Source of the DNA: Trebouxia sp. TZW2008
Taxonomy: Eukaryota > Chlorophyta > Trebouxiophyceae > Trebouxiales > Trebouxiaceae
Reading direction: 5' to 3'
Length of the DNA: 64,000 bases
Assembly: GCA_002118135.1 (NCBI GenBank)
Contig: BDIU01000201.1
Span: forward strand, 310,001 to 374,000
Part shown: one piece after another, positions 22,771-35,500 of the stretch
Layout of the letters: every line of letters begins with the position of its first letter
How positions within the stretch are numbered: the stretch's first letter is position 1
The notes under the pieces: model-generated
The model's input: the letters and a program-made list of their open reading frames with translations, nothing else
Database searches by the model: none
What the model was told of the DNA's origin: nothing
Program-made: the position numbers and the translations under genes

Positions 22771-24817
22771 CTAAAATCCCCACTGCTCGTCACTGATACC
22801 TAATCTGGGTCCACACATGTCCTTCTCAGACCTGCCAAGCAGCACATGTATAACAGCCAAGTCCCAGTCCTCATAGCCCTCCCTTGCTGCATCTGCATGC
22901 AGCTTCTGAGCAGCTGCTGTAGCAGGTAGTGACAGATCTGCCTGATTAGCCGCTGTCTCAATGATGTTCAGATCTTTGACAATGTTCCTCAAGGGCATCT
23001 GGGTGTCTTGGAATTTGCTGCAAAATGCAACACACTGTGAAGAGGCCACAAAGAGTGACATGGGACAGCAGCCACAGCAGTCCTTTCAGCAAGCAAGACG
23101 TAGATGAGTGGGGATTTCAACTGTTACATCATGCATTCCCAGCTGCTCTGTACATGCAGCATGTGGGGCACATGAATCCCAGCAATGCGGGTGAATGATG
23201 AAGCACTTGCTCTCCAAGCGGCTAGTCAATTGAGCCCCTGCTTAGGTGGCAACCTAACATGCAATGAAAGGAATGTCAGCAATGACAAAGTCAGTTGCAT
23301 TCTGGTCTGTGCTTGGTGAATTACCTGGCAGTAATGATTGGCATGTGGCGCTTCAGCACCTCTGAGCAACCCAAAGATGTTGCAAGCACCTCTTGCAGGG
23401 CTTGCTGATTTTTGATACCCAGCTTGTCTGCTAGCAGCATTGCCTCGCAAGCAGCCATACTATGTACTCCAACCAGCAGCTGATTGACCTGCACAATGTA
23501 CTCAATCAATATATTTGTGAGCAATTCCTGTACAGATTTCAATGTCAATCAATTTTTTGTTGTTGTGCTGCATTACATTATTCCACGGAGAGGTGGGACG
23601 CCTTGTGACCCATTCAGCAGGTGACCTGGTATTCGGTATCATTGCAGATTCCAACAATTTTGCGACATACAGTGTGCTGCATTGGAGCCATCACTGTGCC
23701 AGTGTCAGTAAAGCAAGGTGCACTGGATTGAGTTGCAACATCATGATGCCTGCAGTCGTGCTTACCAGCTTGGCAGCAGTTCCAGCACCATGTGGACCCA
23801 TCAGCTTGATGTTTGAACCCATGCATTGCAAAATAGGTTGAATATTATCAAAGTCTGGCTGAGAGCCACCACACATTATGGTCAGTGTGCCATCTTTTGC
23901 TCTTTGTGGCCCTCCTGAGATGGGTGCATCCAGGAAGTTGACGCTGGCTTTCTGGCATGCTGATGCACACCTGCAGATATCACCTCAACAGGATCAAATG
24001 GTTGAAATACAGGCTTTGACAGCTTGCTGACATGCTCTGAGCAGCAGCAGCAGCAGCATGGCACAGCATGGCTGTCGAATCAAGTGACTGGCACAGATGA
24101 CTTTTCCATATGTGGTGAACTGATAAGCATTGCCTCATGCTGCAGCTACAGCAACAATTGCAGCAAAATTGATGACGCTCTCCTGTATGCAAATGTTTGC
24201 AGCAATGATCATCGATTGCTGGTGAGGCAAAAGCGTACCGCAGTGACGTGCTTTGCTGAACAGTGGACATATCAACCAGAGTCTGTTCAGGCTGAGCATG
24301 CGGCAATGTTTGGTCAAGGACCACTTGCAAGGAAGTTTCGTCGTTGGGCAAGCAGAAGAACACGACCTGAAAACACAGACAGGTCAGCTGTGGTGCAAGA
24401 CAAACATATGCCATCTGGGCAGCTGCAGCACAATAAGATGGCAAAAGCAAGCGGTGAGTAACATTTTGCCTTACAAGCCAGAAGCAATCCTCTGATGCTG
24501 GAGGCAGCTACAGTGTTTGTCAGGAGACCCGAGTCCAATAATCGCTGACTTTGCTGTGACCTTCGGGTATATATGACCTGGATCAAGCAATACAATACCT
24601 CTGCTTGGACCTTGCAAGGGGTGCTAGCGATACTTTCATACTCACCAATGGATACTTTGCAGCAATTTGTTGGGCCATTGGTAGACCCATGTTTCCTGCG
24701 CCCAACAACAGGTGTAACGGGCGTTGTAGAGCTGTAGAACAGCAGGATCATAGGGATCGTACCGAGTCCGACATAGCCGACGCGCTCTGCGTTAGGACGC
24801 ACTGTCGCATCTTCCAT
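22771..24817 (-). CDS. Beta-hydroxyacid dehydrogenase (HIBADH/GLYR-like)
   Basis: NAD(P)-dependent oxidoreductase of the 3-hydroxyisobutyrate dehydrogenase / glyoxylate-tartronate semialdehyde reductase family. The first exon (24763-24817) and second (24646-24695) join to a Rossmann motif VGYVGLGNMGLPMAQQ. A later exon, from 24366 downward, gives VVFFCLPNDETSLQVVL. Another, near 23766-23950, gives FLDAPISGG (substrate loop) and GPHGAGTAAKL with the catalytic Lys. Exon 23325-23489 continues VNQLLVGVHSMAACEAM, and the last exon (22771 to about 23017) holds the C-terminal helices (MPLRNIVKDL). The segment around 24480-24600, expected to hold the end of the Rossmann beta-alpha unit, is the part I could not splice surely. 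Substrate cannot be told. Head to head with eL27, 212 bases apart. Confidence 0.85.
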
Positions 24818-25029
24818 GTTGTATCACGTTCGAGTCGGCGATCCTCAATTTAATGTCCAATGCCATGCGGCATGCTGCGCTTGCTCAATGATGTCTCATA
24901 CACGCTTAACACTGTGCGTGTGTGCGTCTGTATGAACGGAAGGCGTGCAAGAGTGCTATCGGCGGCTTGCTGCGCTTGCAGGACCCCTTTTGCCAAGCAT
25001 CAGCAGGGAAAGGCTGTGCGTCTGCAACG
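24818..25029. promoter_or_regulatory. Short divergent promoter, dehydrogenase / eL27
   Basis: Only 212 bases between opposed ATG codons. CpG is frequent on and around the gap (nine CpG in 24781-24840). Confidence 0.55.
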
Positions 25030-26438
25030 ATGGTGAAGTTTCTGAAGGTTCGTACCTGCTCCAGCTTACCCCTCGTCTGGACAAGGTCCCGGCTTGAGCG
25101 TGACACGCACGAGTGATCAGTCAAGTGCTTGCTGTGTGTGCGACTTGCGTTGTCACCGAAGTCTGTGTGCAAGCACCATCGCACAAATCGAAGCTGCAGA
25201 ACTCATGTGTCCATTCTGATGTGCAGCCCGGAAAGGTGGTGGTCCTGCTCACAGGCAGGTATGCAGGAAAGAAAGCTGCCATAGTCAGGAACTACGATGA
25301 GGGCACTTCAGGCAGAAAGTATGGTCACGCTGTAGTCTGCGGTCTGTCCAAGGAACCCAGAAAGGTGGGTCACAGCAGCATCTTAGGCTCAGCACCTGGC
25401 AGTCTGCGCTGCTTGCACCTATTGTAAGTGCTATTTGCAAATTTGTAAGTATTCAAGCTGGAATTTTGTTGTTGCAGGTCATAAAAAGATCCTCACAGAA
25501 GGTGCAGAAGCGAAGGTCTAGCGTCAAGGTACATAGTAGAGCATGCATGCAGCTGCCTGACACTAAAGCATTTGTTGTGATTATTTAGTGGCATAGCAGC
25601 TGCTGCACCAAAACTGTTGCATGTTCTGACATGTCTTGATGAGCAATGCACTTGTGCCAGCTTGCCAGAGGGCATTGTTCGTGCTCACTGCGTTGCAAGC
25701 TGCATCACTTGAGGTTGCAATGTACTGATTAGCTGTGCACTACACTTGCACCACACACAGATCTTGCTTTTCTGAGTGTGAAACCTGTCGTATGGCGTGT
25801 GAGAGGAGGCTGACTCCCCCTTACATGCATGCCAAAGGCGCAAGTACTTCTTTTCCATCTGGCCTTCTGGCAATGTCAGCGTACTGATGCTTCATGCTCA
25901 TGTTGCTGCAGACCTTCATCAAGGTTGTCAACTACCAGCACCTCATGCCAACACGGTATACGCTTGATGTGGATTTGAAGGGCCTTGTAACGCAAGAGGC
26001 CTTGGACAACAGCACAAAAAGGACAGAGGCACGCAAGGTAGAACTTGCTCCAGCACGCAAGTCTGCTCGTGCAAAGCAGTCACGTTGATGTCATGAGCGT
26101 CCTACGTGCGCTTGTTGGTGAAATGTTGTCATATGCGCCCTGACTGTATTGTTGGCATCAAAGTGCATTGTTGTCCCAATTGGGCTTCACAATCAGGGTT
26201 ACTATTAGTCATCATGCTGCATGCTGCATGTGAGCAAAGTTCTGCATTGCGCATGCCATGATGGCAGTTTGTCACTTTTCCCAAAGGAGGCTCAGCTTGC
26301 CTGCTTTGGTCAGCATGTTCCCAAGCCATGCTGCTGACATGGTTGTGTGACTGTGGTTTGCAGGAGGCCAAGAAGCTATTAGAGGAGAAGTTCAAGTCTG
26401 GCACCAACAAGTGGTTCTTTGCCAAGCTTAGATTCTAA
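25030..26438 (+). CDS. RPL27: 60S ribosomal protein eL27
   Basis: Cytosolic large-subunit protein. Five exons (25030-25047, 25227-25364, 25478-25528, 25912-26037, 26364-26438) give 135 residues, against 136 in human. The first exon is only 18 bases (MVKFLK). Landmarks are [33 protein letters not shown] and the invariant C-terminus [17 protein letters not shown] element, the usual green-algal poly(A) signal, lies about 27 bases after the stop. Divergent from the dehydrogenase gene. Confidence 0.97.
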
Positions 26439-27978
26439 TTGCAGTGTCAATGGGGTTTAGCTGGCATGTAAGGCATGTGTCAGACTTGCAAGCTGCTTGT
26501 GCGAATTTGCACATCAAATCTGGAACCTGAGTGCTTTGACTTGAGATGCAGAATGGTTCTGCATTGTGTGGCATGCAACTTTTTGGCCTCCAGCACAACA
26601 GAAACTGGCATGAGAGGCCCTATGCAGCTGCATATACCTGCAATGATAGATTGCAAGGTCACCTCCTGCAACAATTGCTGTGCAAAATGGGTAAATCAGT
26701 CAAGCACGGTGCCACTTTTCCTGTTTGTCGCAGCATGCATACACGTTTGCGCAGCGGTCGCTGCTGTGCATTTTTTTACTGTTGCCTGGTCCCTGCCCTG
26801 GCTTCCCGTGGCAAATGCACAAGCCTTAGCCAGTCATTGGCAGCCGCACATTGTCATGGTGTTATGCCAAGCCAGCTGCACAAGCTAGCACGCACAGCAT
26901 TAGCAACATACTTGTTTGGGTGGTAGAGTGACTACTCCTGCTTGACAGGAAGGCAGTCATAGTGAATCAAAGCGGAAGAAGTTGTTTTGACTTTTCTGAA
27001 ATATTTTCTTGAGGGAACTAGCGTCAGCGTTGCTGCCTGTTATCTTTCAGGCAAAAGGACATATGTTCAAGAGGTACTGACCTCGCGACCTGTGTGATTG
27101 CAAACCCGACATACCTCAAGGAGGGGAGAAAAATCAGTGTATCTGCCTGATGCCTCTGCCTCCACGACCTCAGCATATAATCAGCTGGGCAAACATGCAC
27201 ACTGAGGTGTGCATCAACATGCAAAAGTTGCTTGTGCGATCACCAAAATGTAAGGGGACATGACTTGAAACAGCAAGAGCTGAGTCAACGCAGCTGCAAA
27301 TGAGTCAGATGACAATGAGGGATGCATGTCATGAGCTGAGTCAACGCAGCTGCAAATGAGTCAGATGACAATGAGGGATGCATGCTATGATGGGGACCAT
27401 ACAGACACAGAGCATGCCTGCAAGTCAGAACAAGCGCTAACATGTGTTATGCAGCTGTGCAGACTTTGCTGCATCCACGAGCTGTTGACCCAGTTCAAGA
27501 CAGCGTTTGAGCCCGCTCAAAGACACTGCAAATTAGCTGGCGCTGCAAGCTGGCGGCTTTGTACATTCAGCTGGCAACTGAGCATGCTCTGTGTGCAGGG
27601 TAAACTGACAGACTATTGCCACTGCTGGCTCTGCCCAACTTATCTGCTCCATACCTGACAGCTGCCACAAAAGCCATCTGCTTGCAGGCTTTGTGCCAAC
27701 AGTTTGCTGCATGCTGCTGTGTCCTTGCATTGTCTAAGAGTGATCCTGTTGAGACTAAGACATTAAAGACAGTGAACCCATGCGCTGTAAAGCCTGTTGC
27801 TGACTGATGACAGCTGTGACCCTGTGAGGCTGTCGCTTGAACAGCAACAGATGCGTGTCTTACAGAAGGGCATGCATAGCAATGAGTGCTGCTTGTGCAG
27901 TGTTGCCAGACACACTGTACGAGAATTGTTGAGCATGCGCATTGCTCAGCTAGAGATGTGATTACATGCTCAAGAGTT
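26439..27978. other. Intergenic, no gene recognised
   Basis: About 1.5 kb between the stops of eL27 (+) and eL31 (-). Open frames on both strands lack family features and splice logic. It holds one recent 52-base direct repeat (27277-27384). Confidence 0.6.
27277..27384. repeat. 52-bp direct repeat, two copies
   Basis: 27277-27328 and 27333-27384 are identical over 52 bases (starting GAGCTGAGTCAACGCAGCTG) with four bases between. The identity points to a recent tandem duplication. Each copy contains two TGAGTCA-like cores. Confidence 0.9.
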
Positions 27979-28559
27979 TTAAGCATCAACAACCTCTGTG
28001 CCCTTGCCCTTGTACTGTTGGTCATCTGCTACTGTCACATAGGAGTACATGTCCTCCTGCATGTGCATCAAAGAGTTCATATCGCATGCTTAATATAAGC
28101 AGGACCCAAGCTATGCTGCTGAATCCAAGATTGCTGTGAACATTACGATCAATACATTTTTGCATATCAAGCTCACCTTGGCATCCTCGTCATCATTGCG
28201 TCGCCGTGAAATCTGTATCCTAAGCTTTGTGGGTACATTCCTGATGCCCTGCACATGACCATTGCCATAATGTTGGTGGTGAGCAAATGACAGCAGGAGC
28301 AGTGCAAGCAGGGTGTCCAGCAGCAGCAAAACAAAAAATTGCATATTCAATCTGTTCTTACCCTGCTCCAGACTGCCTTGTTCAGCTTGACGTCCACTCG
28401 CACGTCTGACGTCCTCATATGCTTCTTGGCAAACAACTTGATCTCCTTGATAGCTTTTGGAGCGCGCTTCTTGAAGGTGATTTTGTGCAGACGTTTGTGC
28501 AAGTTGATGGTGTATTCACGTGTGACTGCATCCTTTGCACGGGTCTTCTTGTCCACCAT
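27979..28559 (-). CDS. RPL31: 60S ribosomal protein eL31
   Basis: Cytosolic large-subunit protein. Exons 28362-28559, 28177-28248 and 27979-28056 give 115 residues. Landmarks are [38 protein letters not shown], and [10 protein letters not shown] joined to [11 protein letters not shown]. The last exon is short and was found from the family sequence; it ends GTEVVDA. Head to head with PGRL1. Confidence 0.97.
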
Positions 28560-28921
28560 CTGCGCAAAAGGTCAAGCTACAGATCGTGTGTGGCAGCTCG
28601 TACTCTCAGAAAGCGATCTGGAAGCTGGCAGCACTGCAAGACACGCAAACTGTTTGCAAGCTAGCAAGGGATACGGGCCTCACCTTTGCCCTGTCGCTCC
28701 CGTACCGCGCGTCGCAAGAGGAGGCCGCCGGTGCTGCAACCTAGCGATTTACTCAGTTTGTAAGCAAGAAGAGGAACGGCAGAGTCCTGCTGCATTGACA
28801 ATCTTGATTTAGACGTCAGCTAAGAAACGAATGAAAGGCAATGAGGTGAACGACCAGAGATCGCTGCACGGGTCTTACTGTCTGGCCTTCTACAGCGGAA
28901 GAAACGTCGACTTTGCCTTCA
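28560..28921. promoter_or_regulatory. Divergent promoter region, eL31 / PGRL1
   Basis: 362 bases between opposed start codons, with more CpG than the gene bodies. No specific site identified. Confidence 0.5.
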
Positions 28922-31900
28922 ATGATCATGCAGATGCAGCTGCGGTCTGGTACTGTCCGACCTGCTGGTCCAGCCTGCGCAGGCTGCGCCAGAGAAAGGT
29001 CGTCTGCCTGTTTCGCTTCCAAGCTGCAGACGCGAACGGCCTGCCGCAGACCCTTCGTAGATGTTCGCGCTCAAAAGAAAGGTCAAGATCACATGTGCTG
29101 CACAAGTCGTACTGCACCGAAACGGGTGGGACCCCTGACTTTTGCCGTTTGCAGATGGTGACTCGGGGATTCAGCAGCTTGGCTCAAAAGCATCCAGCGC
29201 AGTGCAGAAAGCTGCCTCAAACGTCAAGGAAGCTTTTGACGAGATAGATGACAATGTGCTGGCTTACTGCAGTCTTGACGCCAAGGTGCTGGCTCAAAAC
29301 GCCTGTTCGGGTGAACAACTCGCCAAAACTGTACAGAGAAGACCTCAACTCTTTTGGCCTGCAGGGTGCAAGGCGACTGGGCAAGATGAGCTTGGGCGAG
29401 AAAGAGCAAGAGTTTTTGGGAGCACTAAGGGTGAGCCTTGTGCTGTCAAGCAACGTTTTGTCCCAAGTGCGTTCACGGCTGAGCTTGGAGCAATATCCAA
29501 TTGCACAACAGTGTAGCTGGCAAGCAAGCATGTGAGCAGAGCTCCTGCTGACATGTGATTTGCTGCTGCTTGCAGTCGTTTTACTTTGACAACAAACCTG
29601 CTATGTCCAACGAAGAGTTTGACAATTTGAAAGAGGAGCTACTGTGGGAGGGCAGCAAAGTTGCTGTTCTGAGGTGTGATTCATGCCACACCAACCTTTC
29701 ACAGCTGAGAGATATTCACGCTACCGCTACAATGCGCTTAATGCTGCCTGATCATAACTACAGCAAAACATACGCTACTGCTGCTGACATGGCTGGTTGC
29801 ATCTTGCAAGATCTGCTTTGGCTCACTTTGTGCATCATGGTGCCATTTGTTGCATGCCACAAACCATGTTTTGCATGCTTTGCATGCTGGTAACACTTCT
29901 TCTTTCTGGTGTAGCGGAACAGAGCAGAGGTTCATGCAAGCTTCTATGGCTGCGACAGCAGGCAAGCCAATTTTGTCAGATGAGGAGTATGATGATCTCA
30001 AGGCACAGTTGCGAAACAAGAACAGTGTTGTCGTTCAGCAGGTGTGCATTCAGCCAGGTTGTAAAGACAACCTGCTCTCCTGCTGGCACTGACCATTGCA
30101 AGCAGGCCTGTCCCAGCGGTCCATGGCATTACCTGTGCTGCCTACACAAGCATTCCTTGGTCTTGCATCCTCGCCTTGACATGCTACAAGCAGCAAGTGC
30201 AGCGATTGTAAATCTGCATGCACAGGCAGTCCATGTCTTGCAAGCTCCCCTTACACGCTACAAACAGCAATCACAGCAATTTGGGAGCTGTCAATACTGT
30301 GCAGTGACTGCAACTTGGTGGAACAGTCTTGCCAAGCCACACATGCTGCTGTGCAGGGACCAAGGTGCAGCATCAGAAGCCGGGCTATGTACAGTGATTG
30401 CAGTCCTGCTTATCTGAAGATGACAGCCTTGAACCTTCCTGCAGCACTGGCGGTATGCTCAGCTGTTCTTAACCTTGTTTTTCTATGCTCAACGGCATAG
30501 CATGACATGCGGAGCAACATTTTGCCTCACACATCATGATGTTGTGTTGCCATTTAGTGCGTCTAACTTGGTCCTGAGCTGAATTCAGATGTGATACCTC
30601 TAGCATACTGTACCATTCTATTGGCCTGGAATTGCACGCGCGTCATGGTGTTGAGCCTGTTATTGCTGGCATTGAATTGTTGTTGCGTGCCGCTTCTGTA
30701 CTTCGTTGGCTCATTATGTCAGGCTGAGCTGTTCTAAGTTGCCCTAAGCATGCTCATCAGCATGAACTCAGAGTGGAGTGCAACTGCACAGAGCTAGTTG
30801 CTACACAGTGGCAGCATGCGGAGTGCAGCGCCATCTGCACTATCTTGCCCCTTGTAAGCTCGTCCCGCCTCTTGAAATGCTGAGTTGCTCTGAGGCCACA
30901 TGCAAGCTGCTGTCACACAAGGGATAGACTTTTTCTTGACCATGCTATTGGAGAGCTGTTTGATGCAATGACAGGCATTGACAATAGTATCCTGTGCTGT
31001 GTGCAGACTCTGCTAGCACTGTTTGCTCTGGATGACTTCACAGGCTTCCAGATCACAAACCTGGTTGAGTTGCCAGAGCCCTATGGCATCATTTTCCTAT
31101 GGGGAGCCGTCTTCCCTGCACTCTTCATCTTTGTTGCCAGCATCACCAACTTCATCTTCAAGGACAACCTCATTCTTCAGGTAGCAAAGCATTCAGACAT
31201 GCTCATGAAGCACAGCGTCCACTGATGCTTGCGATGCTCACGAAGCACAGCGTCCACTGATGCTTGCGATGCTGCTGCAAGCACTTCACATGCATCAAGT
31301 GCGGTGTATTCTGTCTTTGTCTGTCTGTCAACAAGACTATGCATGGCCAGCAGCCCTGTTGTAATGCACAATTTCAGAAATACATGTTGTCCTTGCTTGG
31401 CTTTGAAAGCAGAGCTGTCTCAGAGAGTTATAGACCTGCACTGCTTGAAAGTTGCTGAAGCTGACACTGATTGAATGCCTGTGCTTTTGTGTAGGGTTCT
31501 TGCCCAAACTGCAATGCTACCAACTCAACATACTTTGGAGACATTTTGACTGTCAAGGGCAACAGGGAAAAGAACAGTGTGCAGTGTGGCGAATGTACAT
31601 CCAAGCTTCAGTTTGACGCTGTCAGGAGAGAGGTGAGATGCAGTCTTGCCCACAGTATTCTTATTGTGCCCTAGCATAAACCGCTGCATCTGGCATTGAA
31701 AAAGGTCTCACTACATGCTCTAGTTGACTGCTGTTTGTTGCAGCAGCTGGCCACAAAGTGCATGCTCTATGATGTGTGTCATAGCTTGTACGTGCAAGCC
31801 TTGATTGGCCAGTCTCCACTGGGCCAAATGCAAGATGTGCCTGAGTGTGAACCTGAAAGCCAGGAGACGCAAGCTTCATGCTGTGTCTCTATAGAAATTG

Positions 31901-32130
31901 GTACAATTCTGCTTCATGATGTGCACTCAAAGTCTATGCTGTTGCAGATCAAGGTTGAGGCGTTCCCTGGAGAGGCTAAGAAGAAGGGTGCTGGTGCTTC
32001 TGGCAAGAAGAAGTCAGGGGCAGCAGCTAGCAGCAAGAAATCAGGGGCAGATGCTGGCAGCAAGAAGCAGGACAAGCCAGAAACCAGTGAGAAGAAGAAG
32101 GAGGACGGGCCAAAGACCCAGACAGCGTGA
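28922..32130 (+). CDS. PGRL1: PGRL1, thylakoid cyclic electron flow protein
   Basis: Partner of PGR5 in cyclic electron flow around photosystem I, in thylakoid membranes. Nine exons: 28922-29081, 29155-29285, 29365-29430, 29576-29673, 29915-30041, 30357-30452, 31007-31180, 31495-31632, 31948-32130; 390 residues. A Cys/Arg-rich transit peptide of about 55 residues comes first. Family landmarks follow: YCSLDAK, MSLGEKEQEFL, MSNEEFDNLKEELLWEG, GPRCSIRSRAMYSD, two transmembrane helices around LDDFTGFQITNLVELPEPYG, and the paired SCPNCNATNSTYFGD and CGEC. All six redox-active cysteines of the family are present. Unusual: after the normal end comes about 50 residues rich in Lys, Ser, Gly and Ala (KKKSGAAASSKKSGADAGSK). 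Confidence 0.95.
31201..31270 (+). repeat. 35-bp tandem repeat, two copies, in a PGRL1 intron
   Basis: 31201-31235 and 31236-31270 differ by a single base (starting GCTCATGAAGCACAGCGTCC). Lies just inside the intron after exon 7. Confidence 0.9.
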
Positions 32131-32554
32131 AGCACTAGCACTTGGAGTCTGACAAACTGTCAGAGTGTGCTTTGCATTTTAAGGTGTACCTGATTGCTTT
32201 CGTTCCGCTCAGCAACTAGCACATGACTTTTGACTTCTTCCAGTCTGCTGGTTTGTTTGTCTGCTCAATTTACGCAAGCTCAGCATGCTCACAGGACACA
32301 CACAATGGAGCTTACAGTTGTAGGGTGTGTTGAAACAGTGAATTGTGTGGTCAGAGCAAATACAAATTTTGTTTGAAAGCAAATTGGCAAGTTGTGCTGT
32401 ATACTTTTCCATATATTGGAAGGCATTGAGCCCTTTCCCAGCGCATGGTAGAGAGAAAAGGCACCCGATGCCTGGATTTGATGGATGACTGTGCTGCTAA
32501 ATGCATCTGTCACTCGGTCCATATGCATTAAGTATACTTGCAGTCTTACACACT
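32131..32554. other. Convergent 3' regions of PGRL1 and PRP4
   Basis: 424 bases between two facing stop codons. AT-rich, no open frame with support. Confidence 0.65.
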
Positions 32555-35500
32555 CTAGATTACACTGATTTCAAACTCTTCTCGTGGTGCATTGTGCCCT
32601 GCGTTTTCAGGGCCCCACATCTTCACTGTCCTATCATAGCTGACGGTAGCAATTGTGCCGCTGCCATCTGGGCATATATCAGCTCCCATGACCTTGCCTT
32701 CATGACCAGCCATGGTTGACAGCAGGGAGTAGTCTTTGCTGGACCAGAGCTTGATTATGCTGTCAAATCCAGCTGTCAACAGGTAGTACCCATCATTGGG
32801 GTCATACTGTACCTGTACCACCAGAACAGAAGGTTTGTATTGCTCAGCTACATGACTGGCAAATTAAGTCCAAGCAAGTAGGCAACAGCGTGAGCAACCA
32901 GAGAGGATGTACCTGCGTTGCTACTTGCAAGCCATACGGGTCAAACTGTGCAGATCACGTGTCTCGAATTGCAGCTGTGACACACTGCTACAGATCAGCA
33001 TGAAGTGCTAGAACCAATACACATAAGAGTCACCACTGAGGCAGATTCTCTTGGCATATTCAACCTTGTAGCCATCACAGCATGACACATTTCAAAATTA
33101 CCTGTGCTAAGAGTGACTTGTGTGCAGGTAATGTGTACACACATCCTCGTTTCCGTAAGTCCCATATTCTGCAGCTGTGGTCCTCGCTGCCAGTTGCTAG
33201 GTGATAACCATCGCTGGAGAAGTCCATTGTGAGAATGCCCTGCACATGCCCTTGCAAGGCCATGATGCTGCGCCCTGTGCGCATGTCCCAGATGCGGCCT
33301 GTGCAAGCAGCATACTCTGTCTCACAAGGTCTCTAGAGCTGACCCCAGTCTAGGCGATAAAATTTGTACAAATTGTCTCTGCGCATCGGACATCCTTCCC
33401 TGACGCAATCCATACTTTAGCAGAGGCCCAGACTCTGCAGCTGTGGTCATTGCTGGCAGTTACTAGGTGATATAGCCATCACTGGACACATCCATTGTCA
33501 GGATGGCATGCACATGCCATTGCAAGGCCTTGATGCTGCGCCTTGTCTGCATGTCCCAAATGCGTTCTGTGCAGGCAGCACTCTCTGGTAAAGGACGATG
33601 TAGTATAGAATTGTTCTGATATGAGATATGACATGAGACATGACGAACGCCTAAGCAACAACCAGGAGGCGAGAGGCAGCCAAGCCTGAATCCTGAACAG
33701 ATTCGACTTCGTGATGATGACGTTGATACCTGTGTTGTTCTCTTTGCCCCGACCACTTTCAGCGGTGGAGCGCACCTAGAGCATTTAGGCCGCTAGAAGA
33801 GGCTAAGGAGCCGTCAGAGTGTATGGCAAGTGTTTACAGCTTTTGCAGCAATGTTTAGTAGAATAATCATGTTGTTCTTGACATGGCAAATACTGATGAT
33901 ATGTTGATGATTTCATGGGGAAAGCGCACCTATGGCATCCAAACCACCAGAGGCGGCCAGAGAGCCGTCAGGGTGAAAGGCCACGGTGTATACTGGGCGG
34001 CTGTGGCCCTCCTGCTCAAGCAGACAGCTGCTTGTCTCCACATCCCATAACCGCCATGTTTCATCAAAGCTGGCTGTGCCTACATGGCGGCCCATAGGGT
34101 GGAAGGCAACCCTGCCCAGCCTGTCATCATGACCCTACAGCAGGAATTGATTGGCTGCAGTCAACAGCACAGAGCTGCCTGCAGCCGAGTTTCAAATGTC
34201 TGTGCTTGATCACGTCTGGTCTGAGGCATGCGTATTGAGAAAAGGTCACGCATATCTCACGAAAGCTGGGTGTGCCAAAATGGCGGCCCATAGGGTGGAA
34301 GGCAACCCTGCCCAGCCTGTCATCATGGCCCTACAGCAGAAGCCAAATGGGCTGCAGTCAACAACACATAGCTGCCCGAGCCAAGTCTCAATTTTGTCTG
34401 CTATCAAATTTTTGAGCAACCCTGTTTTTTCAGATGCGATGATCAAATCCGTCAGTCAGCTTGCCCTCAGTACCCAGCATCAATTCATGGGCTAAGGCAG
34501 GCATTGACAAAGGGCTGTGTCTTTGACCTATTGAAGCTTTGATAAAGATCAGGTCTGAGACACTAGTTGAGCAAGAGTTGTTGAGCCGTGCGTGACTGGC
34601 ATGCCTTTCTCTTTCTTGCAGCAAAGAGATTGTGTCAAGACTGCTGCAAGTCTTCTCTCAGTGTGGACTTGAGCGGTGTGTTCCTGCTGATTGCTTGCTT
34701 TGTGGGCGATGAGCAATCAGCCGCGAAGTCTCAGGCTTGCTGCAACAGCTATGATGACAAGTATTAGATATGTCTGTGTCAGTGATGACCACAGCTGAGG
34801 GACACTGACCTGGCTGAGATGTGCTCTGGCACAACAGTGCTGGACACACAACTCCTGTTGCGCACAGCACAACTCAGCTATGATGACTCTGAGCTGAGGT
34901 CAAGACCACACGCGCCTTTCTGTTTCGCTTTTGATCTCTGTTCTCAGCAATGGACTGACCTGCAGTGAGCCTAGCTGCTTGCCCTCGCCGGAGAAGAGGC
35001 GCGCAGTCTTGTCAGCACTGCCAGTCACCAGCTGCACTGTGCCTGGCGTGGCTGCAGGATCAGGGTGCCAAGCTAAGCCTGCAAGCACCAACCAATAAGG
35101 ATCATGTTTGCCCTTCTCGTTGAATGCATTAAGCAGGATGATGCTTCAGCAAGCCAACGCCACAAAATAAACATTGATCGCACTTCACTGCACTTTTAGA
35201 TGCTGTCAAGGCACGTCAATATTGGTTGCTGGCAACTTTCAAGCCAGTAGGGACTTGCTGTAACCAAGCGCCGTACAGACCAGAAGTCTGCTTGGGAAAA
35301 CAATCTTTCACAATTGAACATTGGCTGCCAAAACATGCACCCAACATGACGTGCACGATCACTGCATTGTGTCGCCAGTGAAGCCTAGCAGTCGTGGTTT
35401 GCACCTGTGATTCTGTCTTCATGTGCCTTGATAGTGAGCTTCTTGTTGCAGTCAGGCACAGACCACAGTTTGACTAGGCCGCTCCAAGCTCCTGTGGCTA

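Noticed and set aside
27277..27384. CRISPR-like direct repeats
   Set aside because: Only two identical copies with a four-base gap in a eukaryotic intergenic region; a simple tandem duplication.
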